In this document: positions 1-6,262 of the stretch, in pieces
How the letters are laid out: each line of letters begins with the position of its first letter
How positions within the stretch are numbered: position 1 is the first letter of the stretch
Source of the DNA: a virus
Length of the DNA stretch: 28,208 bases
Virus record (IMG/VR): IMGVR_UViG_3300027607_000132
Span: 1 to 28,208 of that record
Reading direction: 5' to 3' (one strand)
Position numbers and translations under genes: made by a program
Notes under the pieces: generated by a model
Database searches by the model: none
What the model saw: the letters and a program-made list of their open reading frames with translations, nothing else
What the model was told of the DNA's origin: nothing

Positions 1-354
1 TTGATCTTCATGAGCGCAGGCCCTGAAGCCCCTAAGTACCAGATCGAAGACGAGCTGACGCCGTGCGTCCACTGCGGCCGCGAGCGGCCGTACCGCGAAT
101 TCAAGCTTGACGCCTACGGCTTCGCCCATTGCGAGGAGTGCTGGCCCGAGGACCTGGTCGACCAGAAGCCGCTCCTCTCGATGCGCTTCGAGGAGCCGGA
201 CGTCGTCGAGATCCTCGGCCGCCGCTACCACCTCGAGTTCTTCCGCCAGCTCGAGGACGTCACGCCGGAAGGGCGCGCCCTGCGCGTGATCAAGAACGCC
301 CGCGGTCAGACCTCGATCGAGCGCTTCGACCTGAGCGAGACGCGGCTCGACTGA
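1..354 (+). CDS. Small zinc-ribbon-like hypothetical protein
   Basis: Function unknown. The protein (117 residues from the TTG at base 1, or 114 from the ATG at base 10) carries two Cys-x-x-Cys pairs about 20 residues apart (CVHC and CEEC), the spacing of a small treble-clef or zinc-ribbon knuckle, so it probably binds zinc and perhaps nucleic acid or a protein partner. The rest is acidic and shows no further motif. The upstream side is cut off by the window, so neither the true start nor a ribosome binding site can be judged; the ATG at 10 is an equally good start. It heads a run of small same-strand genes leading to the terminase small subunit. The family assignment is inference from the Cys spacing only. 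Confidence 0.6.
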   Translation: MIFMSAGPEAPKYQIEDELTPCVHCGRERPYREFKLDAYGFAHCEECWPEDLVDQKPLLSMRFEEPDVVEILGRRYHLEFFRQLEDVTPEGRALRVIKNARGQTSIERFDLSETRLD

Positions 355-380
355 AGCCCAGGAAAGGAGATCCGGATCCC

Positions 381-629
381 ATGCCCCAATCCATCACGAT
401 CGACGACGGCGAGTATCGCCTGTGCACCGGCGTCGGGCCGTTCAGCCGCGTCGTCTTCGAGATCCGCACCAAGGACGCGATGGGCGAGGACGTCTACGTC
501 CCGCTCTCGAACGCGCCCGCCTCGGCGAGCGTCAAGGTTCCCCTCGAGCTGCTCAACATCCTGGCGACCTACGTCGTCGCCGCGGCCGACGCCCAGGAGC
601 AAGAAGCCGAGGAGCACGCCGACGAATGA
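381..629 (+). CDS. Small acidic hypothetical protein
   Basis: Unrecognised 82-residue protein. The start at ATG 381 is chosen because AAAGGAG lies 11 bases upstream (363-369); the open frame extends further upstream but that part is Arg/Pro-rich, as expected for a shadow of the preceding gene. The sequence begins with a beta-rich part (SITIDDGEYRLCTG) and ends in a Glu/Ala-rich acidic tail. No catalytic motif is seen. The next gene begins 10 bases after its stop with its own strong GGAGG, suggesting a polycistronic message of small accessory proteins. Confidence 0.7.
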   Translation: MPQSITIDDGEYRLCTGVGPFSRVVFEIRTKDAMGEDVYVPLSNAPASASVKVPLELLNILATYVVAAADAQEQEAEEHADE

Positions 630-639
630 AGGAGGAACC

Positions 640-912
640 ATGCACTTCCGACGGACCGCAGCGGCCCTCAGCCGACCGCTCCAGTTCGGGGATCGCGAGC
701 AGCTCGCGGCCGTCGCTTCCGCTCACCGTTTCGACGAAGCTCTCCAGCGATTCCGGCAAGGGAAAGACGACCTCTACACCGCCATCAAGGAGGACCGCGC
801 CGGCCAAGAGGAGCGCGACGCCTGGGAAGTCTACGCCGGCGAGATGCGGCGACGCATGGGAGTCGACGACGAGCCGCCCGTTCAACTGGGCCGACCTGAC
901 GAAGGGGGATGA
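640..912 (+). CDS. Hypothetical protein, probably frameshifted at its 3' end
   Basis: Unrecognised 90-residue protein as read. Start ATG 640 follows GGAGG at 631-635, and the N-terminal 80 residues look like a charged helical protein. The last ten residues (VQLGRPDEGG) do not look coding, whereas the +1 frame from about 881 continues as a 39-residue acidic, high-GC3 stretch ending at 1000 with no start codon of its own. The stretch CCGCCCG at 874-880 is where the frames join: one C too many, or a +1 slip on CCC-G, would give a 120-residue product. I think the real product is the fused one; whether by programmed shift, mutation or sequencing error cannot be told here. Confidence 0.6.
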   Translation: MHFRRTAAALSRPLQFGDREQLAAVASAHRFDEALQRFRQGKDDLYTAIKEDRAGQEERDAWEVYAGEMRRRMGVDDEPPVQLGRPDEGG

Positions 913-1000
913 CTGGGCCTATGACCTCACGCGCGAGAACCCGCACGCCGGCACGCATCCGGATGAGGACCTCGAGATCTTCGAGGGGCGCCGCTGGTGA
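881..1000 (+). other. Out-of-frame coding continuation of the gene at 640
   Basis: This 39-codon stretch (FNWADLTKGDDW...EIFEGRRW, then TGA 998-1000) is in the +1 frame relative to the gene at 640. About nine in ten of its third codon positions are G or C, like the genuine genes here, and the composition is normal for a protein rather than Arg/Pro-rich. It has no ATG, GTG or TTG, so it is unlikely to be initiated independently. Its stop overlaps the ATG of the next gene (TGATG at 998-1002), the usual signature of translational coupling, which supports it being truly translated. Confidence 0.6.
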
Positions 1001-1281
1001 TGGCGGCGCCGCGGCAGCTCGAGATCTGGTCGGCGAAGCCGCTCAGCTTCCGGCAACGCAAAGAGCTGATCCGGTCGCGGCTCCGCGGCCTGGAATACCG
1101 CCAGACCGCCCGCGCAGAGCGCCGACGTCGGATCTACTCGGAGCGCCGAGCGAGAGACCAAGGGCGCCGCGAAAGCCTCCGCGTGGGGCCTCGGCAGATC
1201 ACCATCTTCGGCCTGACGGATCCGCCGTCGCGGCCCCAGCAGCCGGAAGAAGTGTCGGAACGAAAGAACGGAGTTTCATGA
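1000..1281 (+). CDS. Small basic hypothetical protein
   Basis: Unrecognised 93-residue protein. The ATG at 1000 overlaps the preceding stop (TGATG); a GTG at 997 is also in frame. The N-terminal half is strongly basic (RQRKELIRSRLRGLEYRQ and an RRRRIYSERR cluster) and probably helical, suggesting nucleic acid binding; this is inference from charge only. Its stop (1279-1281) overlaps the run of ATGs that starts the next gene, so it looks translationally coupled on both sides. Confidence 0.5.
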   Translation: MAAPRQLEIWSAKPLSFRQRKELIRSRLRGLEYRQTARAERRRRIYSERRARDQGRRESLRVGPRQITIFGLTDPPSRPQQPEEVSERKNGVS

Positions 1282-1718
1282 TGATGAAAAGTTGGATTTC
1301 GATTCTCGCGGCGCTCGCTTCGGCGGTCGTCGCTCCCTCACAGACGACGTCGTTCTATCTGCTCAACGACGACGGCGCCGTAACCCTGCACGCCGGCCTC
1401 GATCAACTGCGCACGGCGGTTACGGCCGCCGCAGCCGCGGGCGACTTCTGCGGCCTGTCGGCCTGGCGCATGGACATAGCGATCGTCAACGGGGCGCCGA
1501 GCGCGACGCCGCTCGCGCTGACGATCACCGCCGCGGGCGCCGATGTCGAGGAACCCGTCGCTGGGGTTCCCGAGGACTGCGACGGAGATTGCCAGGAAGC
1601 TCGCGCGGCGTCTCCGGATCCGCCCGGCGTGCCGCTTGAGCGCGGCGACGCCTGCGACTGCTTTGCCGTTCTTGAGTGGCCGCCCGCGCGCCGGCGCTCC
1701 GGGGAGCCCACGCTGTGA
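1278..1718 (+). CDS. Secreted Cys-containing hypothetical protein
   Basis: Unrecognised exported protein, 146 residues. Three consecutive ATGs (1278, 1281, 1284) overlap the upstream stop; any may be used. The N-terminus is a clear signal peptide: a Lys, then a hydrophobic stretch (SWISILAALASAVVA) and a probable cleavage near residue 20-22. The mature part has an Ala/Thr-rich middle and then five cysteines, four of them in two close pairs (DCDGDC and ACDC), suggesting disulfides or metal binding outside the cytoplasm. The Arg-rich open frame that extends upstream to 909 is a shadow of other genes. It overlaps the next gene by four bases (GTGA), so the two are probably co-translated. A role in lysis or in modifying the host surface is possible but unsupported. 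Confidence 0.55.
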   Translation: MMMKSWISILAALASAVVAPSQTTSFYLLNDDGAVTLHAGLDQLRTAVTAAAAAGDFCGLSAWRMDIAIVNGAPSATPLALTITAAGADVEEPVAGVPEDCDGDCQEARAASPDPPGVPLERGDACDCFAVLEWPPARRRSGEPTL

Positions 1719-2599
1719 GCGGCCCCGGCCACGGCTCGGACTTCGGGTTCGGCCGCCACCAGGTGAGCGGGAACGGAACCGTGCGCGGTCCTCGGCGGTC
1801 GCGCGCCCTCATCAAGGCGGCGATCAAAGGCGCCATGGATCTCAGCATCAGCGGCCGTCTCCCGCTCCCGTCGCCCGGACTACGCGCCGCGGCCGCCGCG
1901 ATGCGTGCCGGCGCGATGCTCTTCCGGGCCCGACGCGAGCGAGCCAAGACCTACGTGCACGGTCTAGACGTCGCGCCGACCGTTGAATCGATCGAGCGCG
2001 CCGTCGAGGAAGACGTGCTGCTGCCGGGCGACGTCCTCGCGTTCTCAGGTCGATCGCGAGTCTCCCGCCTCATCCGGTCGTTCACGGTCAGTCGGATCTC
2101 TCACGTCGGCATCGTCTACGACTCGATGACGATCGTCGAATCGACGACGTTGCGCGACTTTCGGGGAGTGGTCAAACATCCGATCGCCAACCTTGGCGAG
2201 TACCACGGGAAGATCTGGCGGCTGCGGCTGATCGATCGTCTCGCCGAGGATCTGGATCCGGACCGCCTGGCCGCGTTCCTCGACGCTCAGGTCGGGAAGG
2301 AATACGACGTCCGCCAGGCCGCCCTCAGCGGGATCGATTGGTTCTGGCGGAAGACGTTTGAGACCGAACGCGATTTCGCGAAGTGGTTCTGTTCGGAGCT
2401 GGTCACGGCCGCCCTCGCCGACCAGGGCCTCATCGGATCCGGCTACAACCCGTCGGAGGCGACTCCGGCGGACGTTTGGCGCTGGAACATCTGGGAGACG
2501 AAGCGCCCGCTCGATCTCGAGCTGCTGAGCGAGATGCGAGAGCCGGCGGACGACCCGCTCGACGAGCCGGTCGAATACGACGTCAAGGGAGACGGATGA
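1715..2599 (+). CDS. Permuted papain-fold (YiiX/NlpC-P60 superfamily) hydrolase
   Basis: Probable cysteine peptidase, amidase or lipid-acting enzyme of the permuted NlpC/P60 (YiiX/YebB-like) type. In this family the catalytic His precedes the Cys: here His130 lies in RISHVGIVYDS, followed by an acidic residue in VEST (Glu142), and Cys226 lies in WFCSELVTAAL. The entry motif LLPGDVLAFSG (about 102-112) is typical. The first 90 residues are extra, basic and of unknown role. The GTG at 1715 is chosen as the start because it overlaps the upstream stop (GTGA) and has GGGGAG at 1701-1706; an ATG at 1676 is the alternative. In a phage it could cut peptidoglycan peptides as an endolysin or tail lysin, or act on lipids. 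No signal peptide or transmembrane segment is evident. Confidence 0.75.
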   Translation: MSGPGHGSDFGFGRHQVSGNGTVRGPRRSRALIKAAIKGAMDLSISGRLPLPSPGLRAAAAAMRAGAMLFRARRERAKTYVHGLDVAPTVESIERAVEEDVLLPGDVLAFSGRSRVSRLIRSFTVSRISHVGIVYDSMTIVESTTLRDFRGVVKHPIANLGEYHGKIWRLRLIDRLAEDLDPDRLAAFLDAQVGKEYDVRQAALSGIDWFWRKTFETERDFAKWFCSELVTAALADQGLIGSGYNPSEATPADVWRWNIWETKRPLDLELLSEMREPADDPLDEPVEYDVKGDG

Positions 2600-3087
2600 A
2601 GCCGCTGTTGCACGAAGAGCGGCCGTTTCGAGTTGTGGCCGACATCGACGTCGATCGCTACGGCGGCCGCGTCTACTCGATCGACCGCTTCGAATCCGAA
2701 GAGCACGCGCGGCAAATGATGCTCTTCAGCGACGAAGACGTCCTGGCGCTCTACCGCGACGGTCCCGGCGAGGTGGAAGTACTCGAAGGCGAGCCGCTCC
2801 CCACATACGAGGGCGAGGCATACGACCGCTTCGGGCGTCCGCTCTCGGCCGAACAGTGCCTGGAGGCCGCGCGTCGCGCTATGGAGGCCCGCGAGGCCCA
2901 CGATGCGGTCTCGACCAACAAGGGGGGCCGTCGCAGCAAGCTCACCGACGAGGACCGAGCCGCGATCGTCGAGGCCTTGGCGGAGGGCGAGGCGGCCGCC
3001 ACGCTGGCGCGGCGGTACGGCGTGAGCGCCAAAACCATCTACCGGACCGCGAAAGCGGCGAGAGAGGCCGGGAAGCGGCCACAATGA
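2596..3087 (+). CDS. HTH DNA-binding protein
   Basis: A 163-residue protein whose C-terminal 45 residues form a resolvase/homeodomain-like helix-turn-helix: LTDEDRAAIVEAL (helix 1), AAATLARRYGVSAKTIYR (helices 2 and 3). The preceding GGRRSK is the basic arm often seen before such domains. The N-terminal 100 residues (an RVVADIDVDRYGG segment, then an acidic helical part) are not recognised. ATG 2596 overlaps the previous stop (ATGA), with AGGGAGA just upstream. It sits shortly upstream of the terminase small subunit and could be a transcriptional regulator or help recognise DNA for packaging; the sequence does not decide between these. Confidence 0.7.
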   Translation: MKPLLHEERPFRVVADIDVDRYGGRVYSIDRFESEEHARQMMLFSDEDVLALYRDGPGEVEVLEGEPLPTYEGEAYDRFGRPLSAEQCLEAARRAMEAREAHDAVSTNKGGRRSKLTDEDRAAIVEALAEGEAAATLARRYGVSAKTIYRTAKAAREAGKRPQ

Positions 3088-3179
3088 ACGAAGGCGATCG
3101 GGCGACCCCGCGTCGCCGGCGACGGGCCTTCGAGCTGTATTTTCCGGGCGGAGTTTCGCCCCTCGAAGTCTTTCGATAG
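3084..3179 (+). CDS. Very small basic peptide (31 aa)
   Basis: Short open frame starting at an ATG that overlaps the previous stop (ATGA 3084-3087) and ending at 3179, where the stop TAG flows into the AGGAGG ribosome binding site (3178-3183) of the next gene. The product begins MNEGDRATPRRRRRAFELYF. The overlaps on both sides fit the layout of real genes here, but at this length coding potential cannot be established by eye. It may be a leader peptide or simply spacer. Confidence 0.35.
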   Translation: MNEGDRATPRRRRRAFELYFPGGVSPLEVFR

Positions 3180-3194
3180 GAGGTTCATTCAGCG

Positions 3195-3971
3195 ATGCAA
3201 TACAGACAGGACAAGGTCGGCGTGTTCGTCGACGTCGAATCAACAATCGCACGGACAGGCGGCTACGGCATGCGCTACGACGTCCTGAGGGACTTCGCCG
3301 CGCGAGACGTGGTCGGCGCGCCGATTCTGCTCAACGCATACGTTGCCGCTCCGGACCCGGACGAAGCGGCCCCGGCACGCCTGACGAACGCTCGCAACTT
3401 CCAGGCGGCGCTACGAGACTTCGGGTATCGGGTCGTCGAAGCCGCTGATCCGGACACGTGGCCGGCCGACGAACTCTATGCCGAGGTACGGCGGCGGTCG
3501 GAACGGTTGGACACCGTCTTGATCGCCACGAGCGATGTCGGAGCGCAAGACGTGGTTCAGGACCTGGTTCAACGGGGTCACCGCGTCGAACTGGTGGCCT
3601 TCAACGAAGTCGAGCCGGCGCTGTCGAACCGGGTCGATCTCTTCGTCTCCGGCCACTTGATCGCGGATCTGCTGCCGGCTCGCGGCGGAAAGGGCCAGTG
3701 GGGAGCCGAGGACTCGCGCGTCCGCGGCGTCTGCTACAGCTTCTCGCACGATCGCGGATTCGGTTTCATCCGCTACATGGCGGAACTGGGCGACCTGGCA
3801 AGAATCGACACGCGCGAGGAGGGCTCGCCATACAGGAGCGCGTTCTGCCACGAAAGCGAGCTGCCCGCCGGCATCTCGGCGGATGATCTACCTACGCGCG
3901 AGCACATCTTCGAGTTCACGCTGGCCGAATCGGATCGAGGCCTTCAGGCGCGCGATATCGTCGTTGTATGA
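3195..3971 (+). CDS. NYN (LabA/PIN-like) nuclease fused to a cold-shock domain
   Basis: Two-domain protein, 258 residues. Residues 5-160 resemble a NYN/LabA-type PIN-fold RNase: an N-terminal strand with acidic residues (VGVFVDVEST; Asp13, Glu15), then DTVLIATSDVGAQDVVQ with Asp114, then RGHRVELVAF. Residues 175-258 resemble a cold-shock/OB fold: RGFGFIRY at 187-194 matches RNP1, AFCHESEL at 216-223 stands in for RNP2, and ESDRGLQARDIVVV matches the usual final strand. NYN proteins are RNA-processing nucleases and cold-shock domains bind single-stranded RNA or DNA, so a guided RNA nuclease is the natural reading. AGGAGG at 3178-3183 sets the start. The canonical central NYN aspartate motif is weak, so activity needs testing. 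The terminase small subunit overlaps its stop by four bases. Confidence 0.75.
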   Translation: MQYRQDKVGVFVDVESTIARTGGYGMRYDVLRDFAARDVVGAPILLNAYVAAPDPDEAAPARLTNARNFQAALRDFGYRVVEAADPDTWPADELYAEVRRRSERLDTVLIATSDVGAQDVVQDLVQRGHRVELVAFNEVEPALSNRVDLFVSGHLIADLLPARGGKGQWGAEDSRVRGVCYSFSHDRGFGFIRYMAELGDLARIDTREEGSPYRSAFCHESELPAGISADDLPTREHIFEFTLAESDRGLQARDIVVV

Positions 3972-4396
3972 GCGAAGCGGGCGGGTCGAGTATTCCGCGG
4001 CCGCCCTCTTGGCTTCATCGCTACGCGAAGGCCGAATGGAAGCGCATCGTTCCGGAGCTGATCAATCGCGGCCGCTACAACGAGTTCAGCGTTCAGCTCG
4101 TGGCGGCCTACTGCCAGGCGTTTGCCCGCTGGCGGGAAAGCGAGGAAGCCCTTGCGAAGTGGCAGAAAGCGGATCCGACGAAAAAGGGGGAGCCCCCACG
4201 GGTCGATCGACACGCCCTCAACGACATGCGGCAATTGGCCAAGGAACTCGGCCTCGGCCATGCGTCGCTAGCCAGGATCCGCAAGACCGAGAAGACGACC
4301 GGCGCAGGCGGGGCCCCACAGGACGCTCCGAAGGACAAGCTCAGGGAAATGCGCGACCGGCTCGGCGTACACCCAGGAGGCAAAAAGCGTGACTGA
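3968..4396 (+). CDS. terS: Terminase small subunit (P27 family)
   Basis: Small subunit of the DNA packaging motor, which recognises viral DNA and hands it to the large subunit. The pattern is that of the P27-type family: a Pro-rich start (RPPSWLHRYAKAEWKRIVPEL), a helix with VAAYCQAFARW, a linker with a Pro/Arg motif (EPPRVDRHALNDMRQLAKELGL), and a basic C-terminal tail. Length (142 residues) is normal. The ATG overlaps the stop of the NYN gene (ATGA). Unusually, the large subunit starts almost 5 kb further on, after a block of accessory genes on both strands, rather than directly downstream. Confidence 0.85.
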   Translation: MSEAGGSSIPRPPSWLHRYAKAEWKRIVPELINRGRYNEFSVQLVAAYCQAFARWRESEEALAKWQKADPTKKGEPPRVDRHALNDMRQLAKELGLGHASLARIRKTEKTTGAGGAPQDAPKDKLREMRDRLGVHPGGKKRD

Positions 4397-4453
4397 GGGG
4401 CTCGCCGCCTGTCATCACGAGTCCGGCCGGCTAACTCGCCGCACCTCAGCAGA

Positions 4454-5155
4454 TCAACCGTTCTTCTTCCGTCGCCGCATCCGCGACACGAAAGCCGCTC
4501 CCAGCCCGAGACCAAACAGCCCCAACGTCGAGGGCTCCGGTACCGGCTCGGTCTCCGTCACGGAAAACCCGCCGATCGGCTTCCTGAACGGCGTCGTATC
4601 CGTCGCCTCGTCGTCGTAGGTAAAGCTGATGATGGTCGGGTTGAGCTCGCCGAAACGGGGCCCGAGCCGGACCTGCAACCAGCCCCAGATGAAGTCTCCG
4701 TCGTTCACCCCGTTGACGCGGAAATGGCCGGGCACCCAGTTGTCGTCGGAGTTGAGTACAGCTCCGTCGTTGGGTGCCGAGCGATCGAAGAAAGTCCAGA
4801 CGAAGCCCGTGATCACACCTGTAGTCGACACGTTCGATCGAACCGCCGGAAACAGCGTGCCGGTCGCGAGAACGAGGTCGCCTGAGGAGCTGAAGGTGTT
4901 GGTTCGATATCGAATCGAACTCAGCAACACATCGTCGATATTCGTACTGTCGAAATGATTCTCCAGCGTGACCGTTCCGACGCCGCCGTCGCCGCCGACG
5001 GTCACCAGCGCCGCATCGCTCGCCTGCGGAACCAGCGCCGCGGCAAGCACCCCGGTCAGCGTGGCGGCTGAAGGCCGCAAGGAAGGTCGCAATGAAGACG
5101 ACAACGAGTAGCTCCGCATGGAGCAGCTTGGATCGGTGTCTTGGTTTTGGTGCAT
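4454..5155 (-). CDS. PEP-CTERM surface-sorted protein 1
   Basis: Exported protein ending in a PEP-CTERM sorting signal: PVPEPSTLGLFG, a hydrophobic segment, then RMRRRKKNG at the very end. Such proteins are cut by exosortase/EpsH-type enzymes and sorted to the envelope or extracellular matrix of Gram-negative bacteria. The N-terminus has a signal peptide ending near PQASDAA. The start may be 5155 or, more naturally, the internal ATG at 5119 (MRSYSLSSS); neither has a visible Shine-Dalgarno sequence. The middle (about 150 residues) is beta-rich, with WVPGHFRVNG and FIWGWLQVRLG, and resembles generic secreted PEP-CTERM proteins without a domain I can name. It is convergent with the terminase small subunit. 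No exosortase gene is present, so the host must supply it. Confidence 0.85.
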   Translation of the reverse strand: MHQNQDTDPSCSMRSYSLSSSLRPSLRPSAATLTGVLAAALVPQASDAALVTVGGDGGVGTVTLENHFDSTNIDDVLLSSIRYRTNTFSSSGDLVLATGTLFPAVRSNVSTTGVITGFVWTFFDRSAPNDGAVLNSDDNWVPGHFRVNGVNDGDFIWGWLQVRLGPRFGELNPTIISFTYDDEATDTTPFRKPIGGFSVTETEPVPEPSTLGLFGLGLGAAFVSRMRRRKKNG

Positions 5156-5236
5156 GGGTTTTGTCGATTTCTTCTGTGCCGGCGAATGGTGGTTGAGAAT
5201 ACGACCACGGGCCCGAGCCTTGGGCGGACGCGGACG

Positions 5237-5962
5237 TCAGTCGGAGCGGCGGCGGACGCCGATCAGGGCGGCCACGCCGAGGACCATCAGCGACAAGGAC
5301 CCGGGCTCGGGGACCTCGGAAGAGACCGGGCCGGTGTCGAAGGCGACTTCGGATAGGCCATAGGTGAATAGCCGGTTCCGCCTATGGTCTATCACCCGGC
5401 CGCCGCCGGTCGCCGCAGTCAGGACCCGGATCCGCAGGTAGCGGGCGTCCGTGTCGAGCAGGTCAAAGACCTGCGCTCCGGTCGTGTACGGAAGTTCTTG
5501 GCCCCGCGGACCGCCATCGTGGACCGCAGTAAACGAACCTACGAGCATCGCGTCGAGGAAGTCGACGCTGTTCGCCGTATAGACCTCAAAATCGAGGATG
5601 GGTATATATCCGATCATCGGGGCGTTCCAGAAGGCCAATTGGCGAATTTGAAAGGGAGCCCCGAGGTCGAAGTCGATGGGAACGCTCCCGTTGAAGGACC
5701 AACCGTTGAAGTATTCGTTGGAAGGCGCGTAGGCCTCATGCGTCGGCGACTGAGCGATGTAGGCATCAAAGTCGGTTGCGCCATCGATGTAGCCGACGGA
5801 TAGGCCCGACTGATCGATCAATCCGCCTAATGATCCGGACGCCCTGTTCGGGGCCCTCACGACGTCGACGGCGGACCGGATGACGCCCGCCGAGGCGAGG
5901 TTGGGAAGGAAGCCGGCGACCAAGACGGCGAAGACGGCTAGAAGCCTGTGGCTGTGACTCAT
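5237..5962 (-). CDS. PEP-CTERM surface-sorted protein 2 with discoidin-like domain
   Basis: Second exosortase substrate, 241 residues. It has a signal peptide (HRLLAVFAVLVAGFLPNLASA), a central region resembling an F5/8 type C (discoidin-like) carbohydrate-binding fold (PIDFDLGAPFQIRQLAFWN, FEVYTANSVDF, ARYLRIRVLTA), and a C-terminal signal EVPEPGSLSLMVLGVAAL followed by RRRSD. It may bind polysaccharide at the cell surface. It lies upstream of the other PEP-CTERM gene on the same strand (81-bp gap to the longest start), so the two could share a transcript. The only Shine-Dalgarno-like element is a weak AAAAAG. A 42-bp inverted repeat at 5352-5393 lies inside the coding region near the C-terminal end of the domain. 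Domain call is moderate; the sorting signal is clear. Confidence 0.85.
   Translation of the reverse strand: MSHSHRLLAVFAVLVAGFLPNLASAGVIRSAVDVVRAPNRASGSLGGLIDQSGLSVGYIDGATDFDAYIAQSPTHEAYAPSNEYFNGWSFNGSVPIDFDLGAPFQIRQLAFWNAPMIGYIPILDFEVYTANSVDFLDAMLVGSFTAVHDGGPRGQELPYTTGAQVFDLLDTDARYLRIRVLTAATGGGRVIDHRRNRLFTYGLSEVAFDTGPVSSEVPEPGSLSLMVLGVAALIGVRRRSD
5352..5393. repeat. Inverted repeat inside PEP-CTERM gene 2
   Basis: Arms GATAGGCCATAGG (5352-5364) and CCTATGGTCTATC (5381-5393) pair over 13 bp with one mismatch, around a 16-nt loop. It encodes the minus-strand segment around VIDHRRNRLFTYGLSEV, which is more basic and less beta-like than its flanks. This could be a small palindromic element inserted in frame, or an mRNA hairpin. 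Confidence 0.55.
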
Positions 5963-6262
5963 GGTCTTTTTCTACGCCCGCAGTAAGGGACTTTCATAGG
6001 GGCATTTGACAGCGACATAGCAGTATTAGGCGGCATTAGGGGGCATGACGCCCATTCCGGCTCAAGAAAAGGGTCATTTTGCGGCCTCGGCCCCCGCTCG
6101 CGTACCAGTAGGCGGGCGGCCCAGCTCGGCCGAACCGATGGATGAGGCACGCGTTGCTGGGACAAGGTGCGCGGGCCAAGCTGGATAACGTTACTCTGCG
6201 TAAGGCGAAAACTGAGGACGGCGGACGTTCAGATACGCCGGGCCCAGGTTCGGTCCGGTAAG
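5963..6262. other. Upstream region of PEP-CTERM gene 2 with short direct repeats
   Basis: About 300 bases between the minus-strand PEP-CTERM gene and the HNH gene. It contains ATTAGGCGGC (6025-6034) directly followed by ATTAGGGGGC (6035-6044), and a related ATAGGGGCAT at 5996-6005, spaced like operator or activator sites 33-82 bp upstream of the PEP-CTERM start. A TTGACA at 6006-6011 on the plus strand has no good -10 partner. The segment 6167-6262 is open in the HNH frame but I treat it as upstream sequence. Confidence 0.4.

Noticed and set aside
909-1277. N-terminal extension of the secreted protein gene to ATG 909
   Set aside because: The extension is Arg/Thr/Pro-rich and overlaps two better coding stretches; the signal peptide starts cleanly at 1278.
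4389-4619. Plus-strand 76-codon frame following the small terminase
   Set aside because: Ser/Pro-rich shadow of the minus-strand PEP-CTERM gene; no ribosome binding site.
6006-6028. TTGACA on the plus strand as a promoter for the HNH gene
   Set aside because: No acceptable -10 element at 16-18 bp; only TATTAG at about 12 bp.
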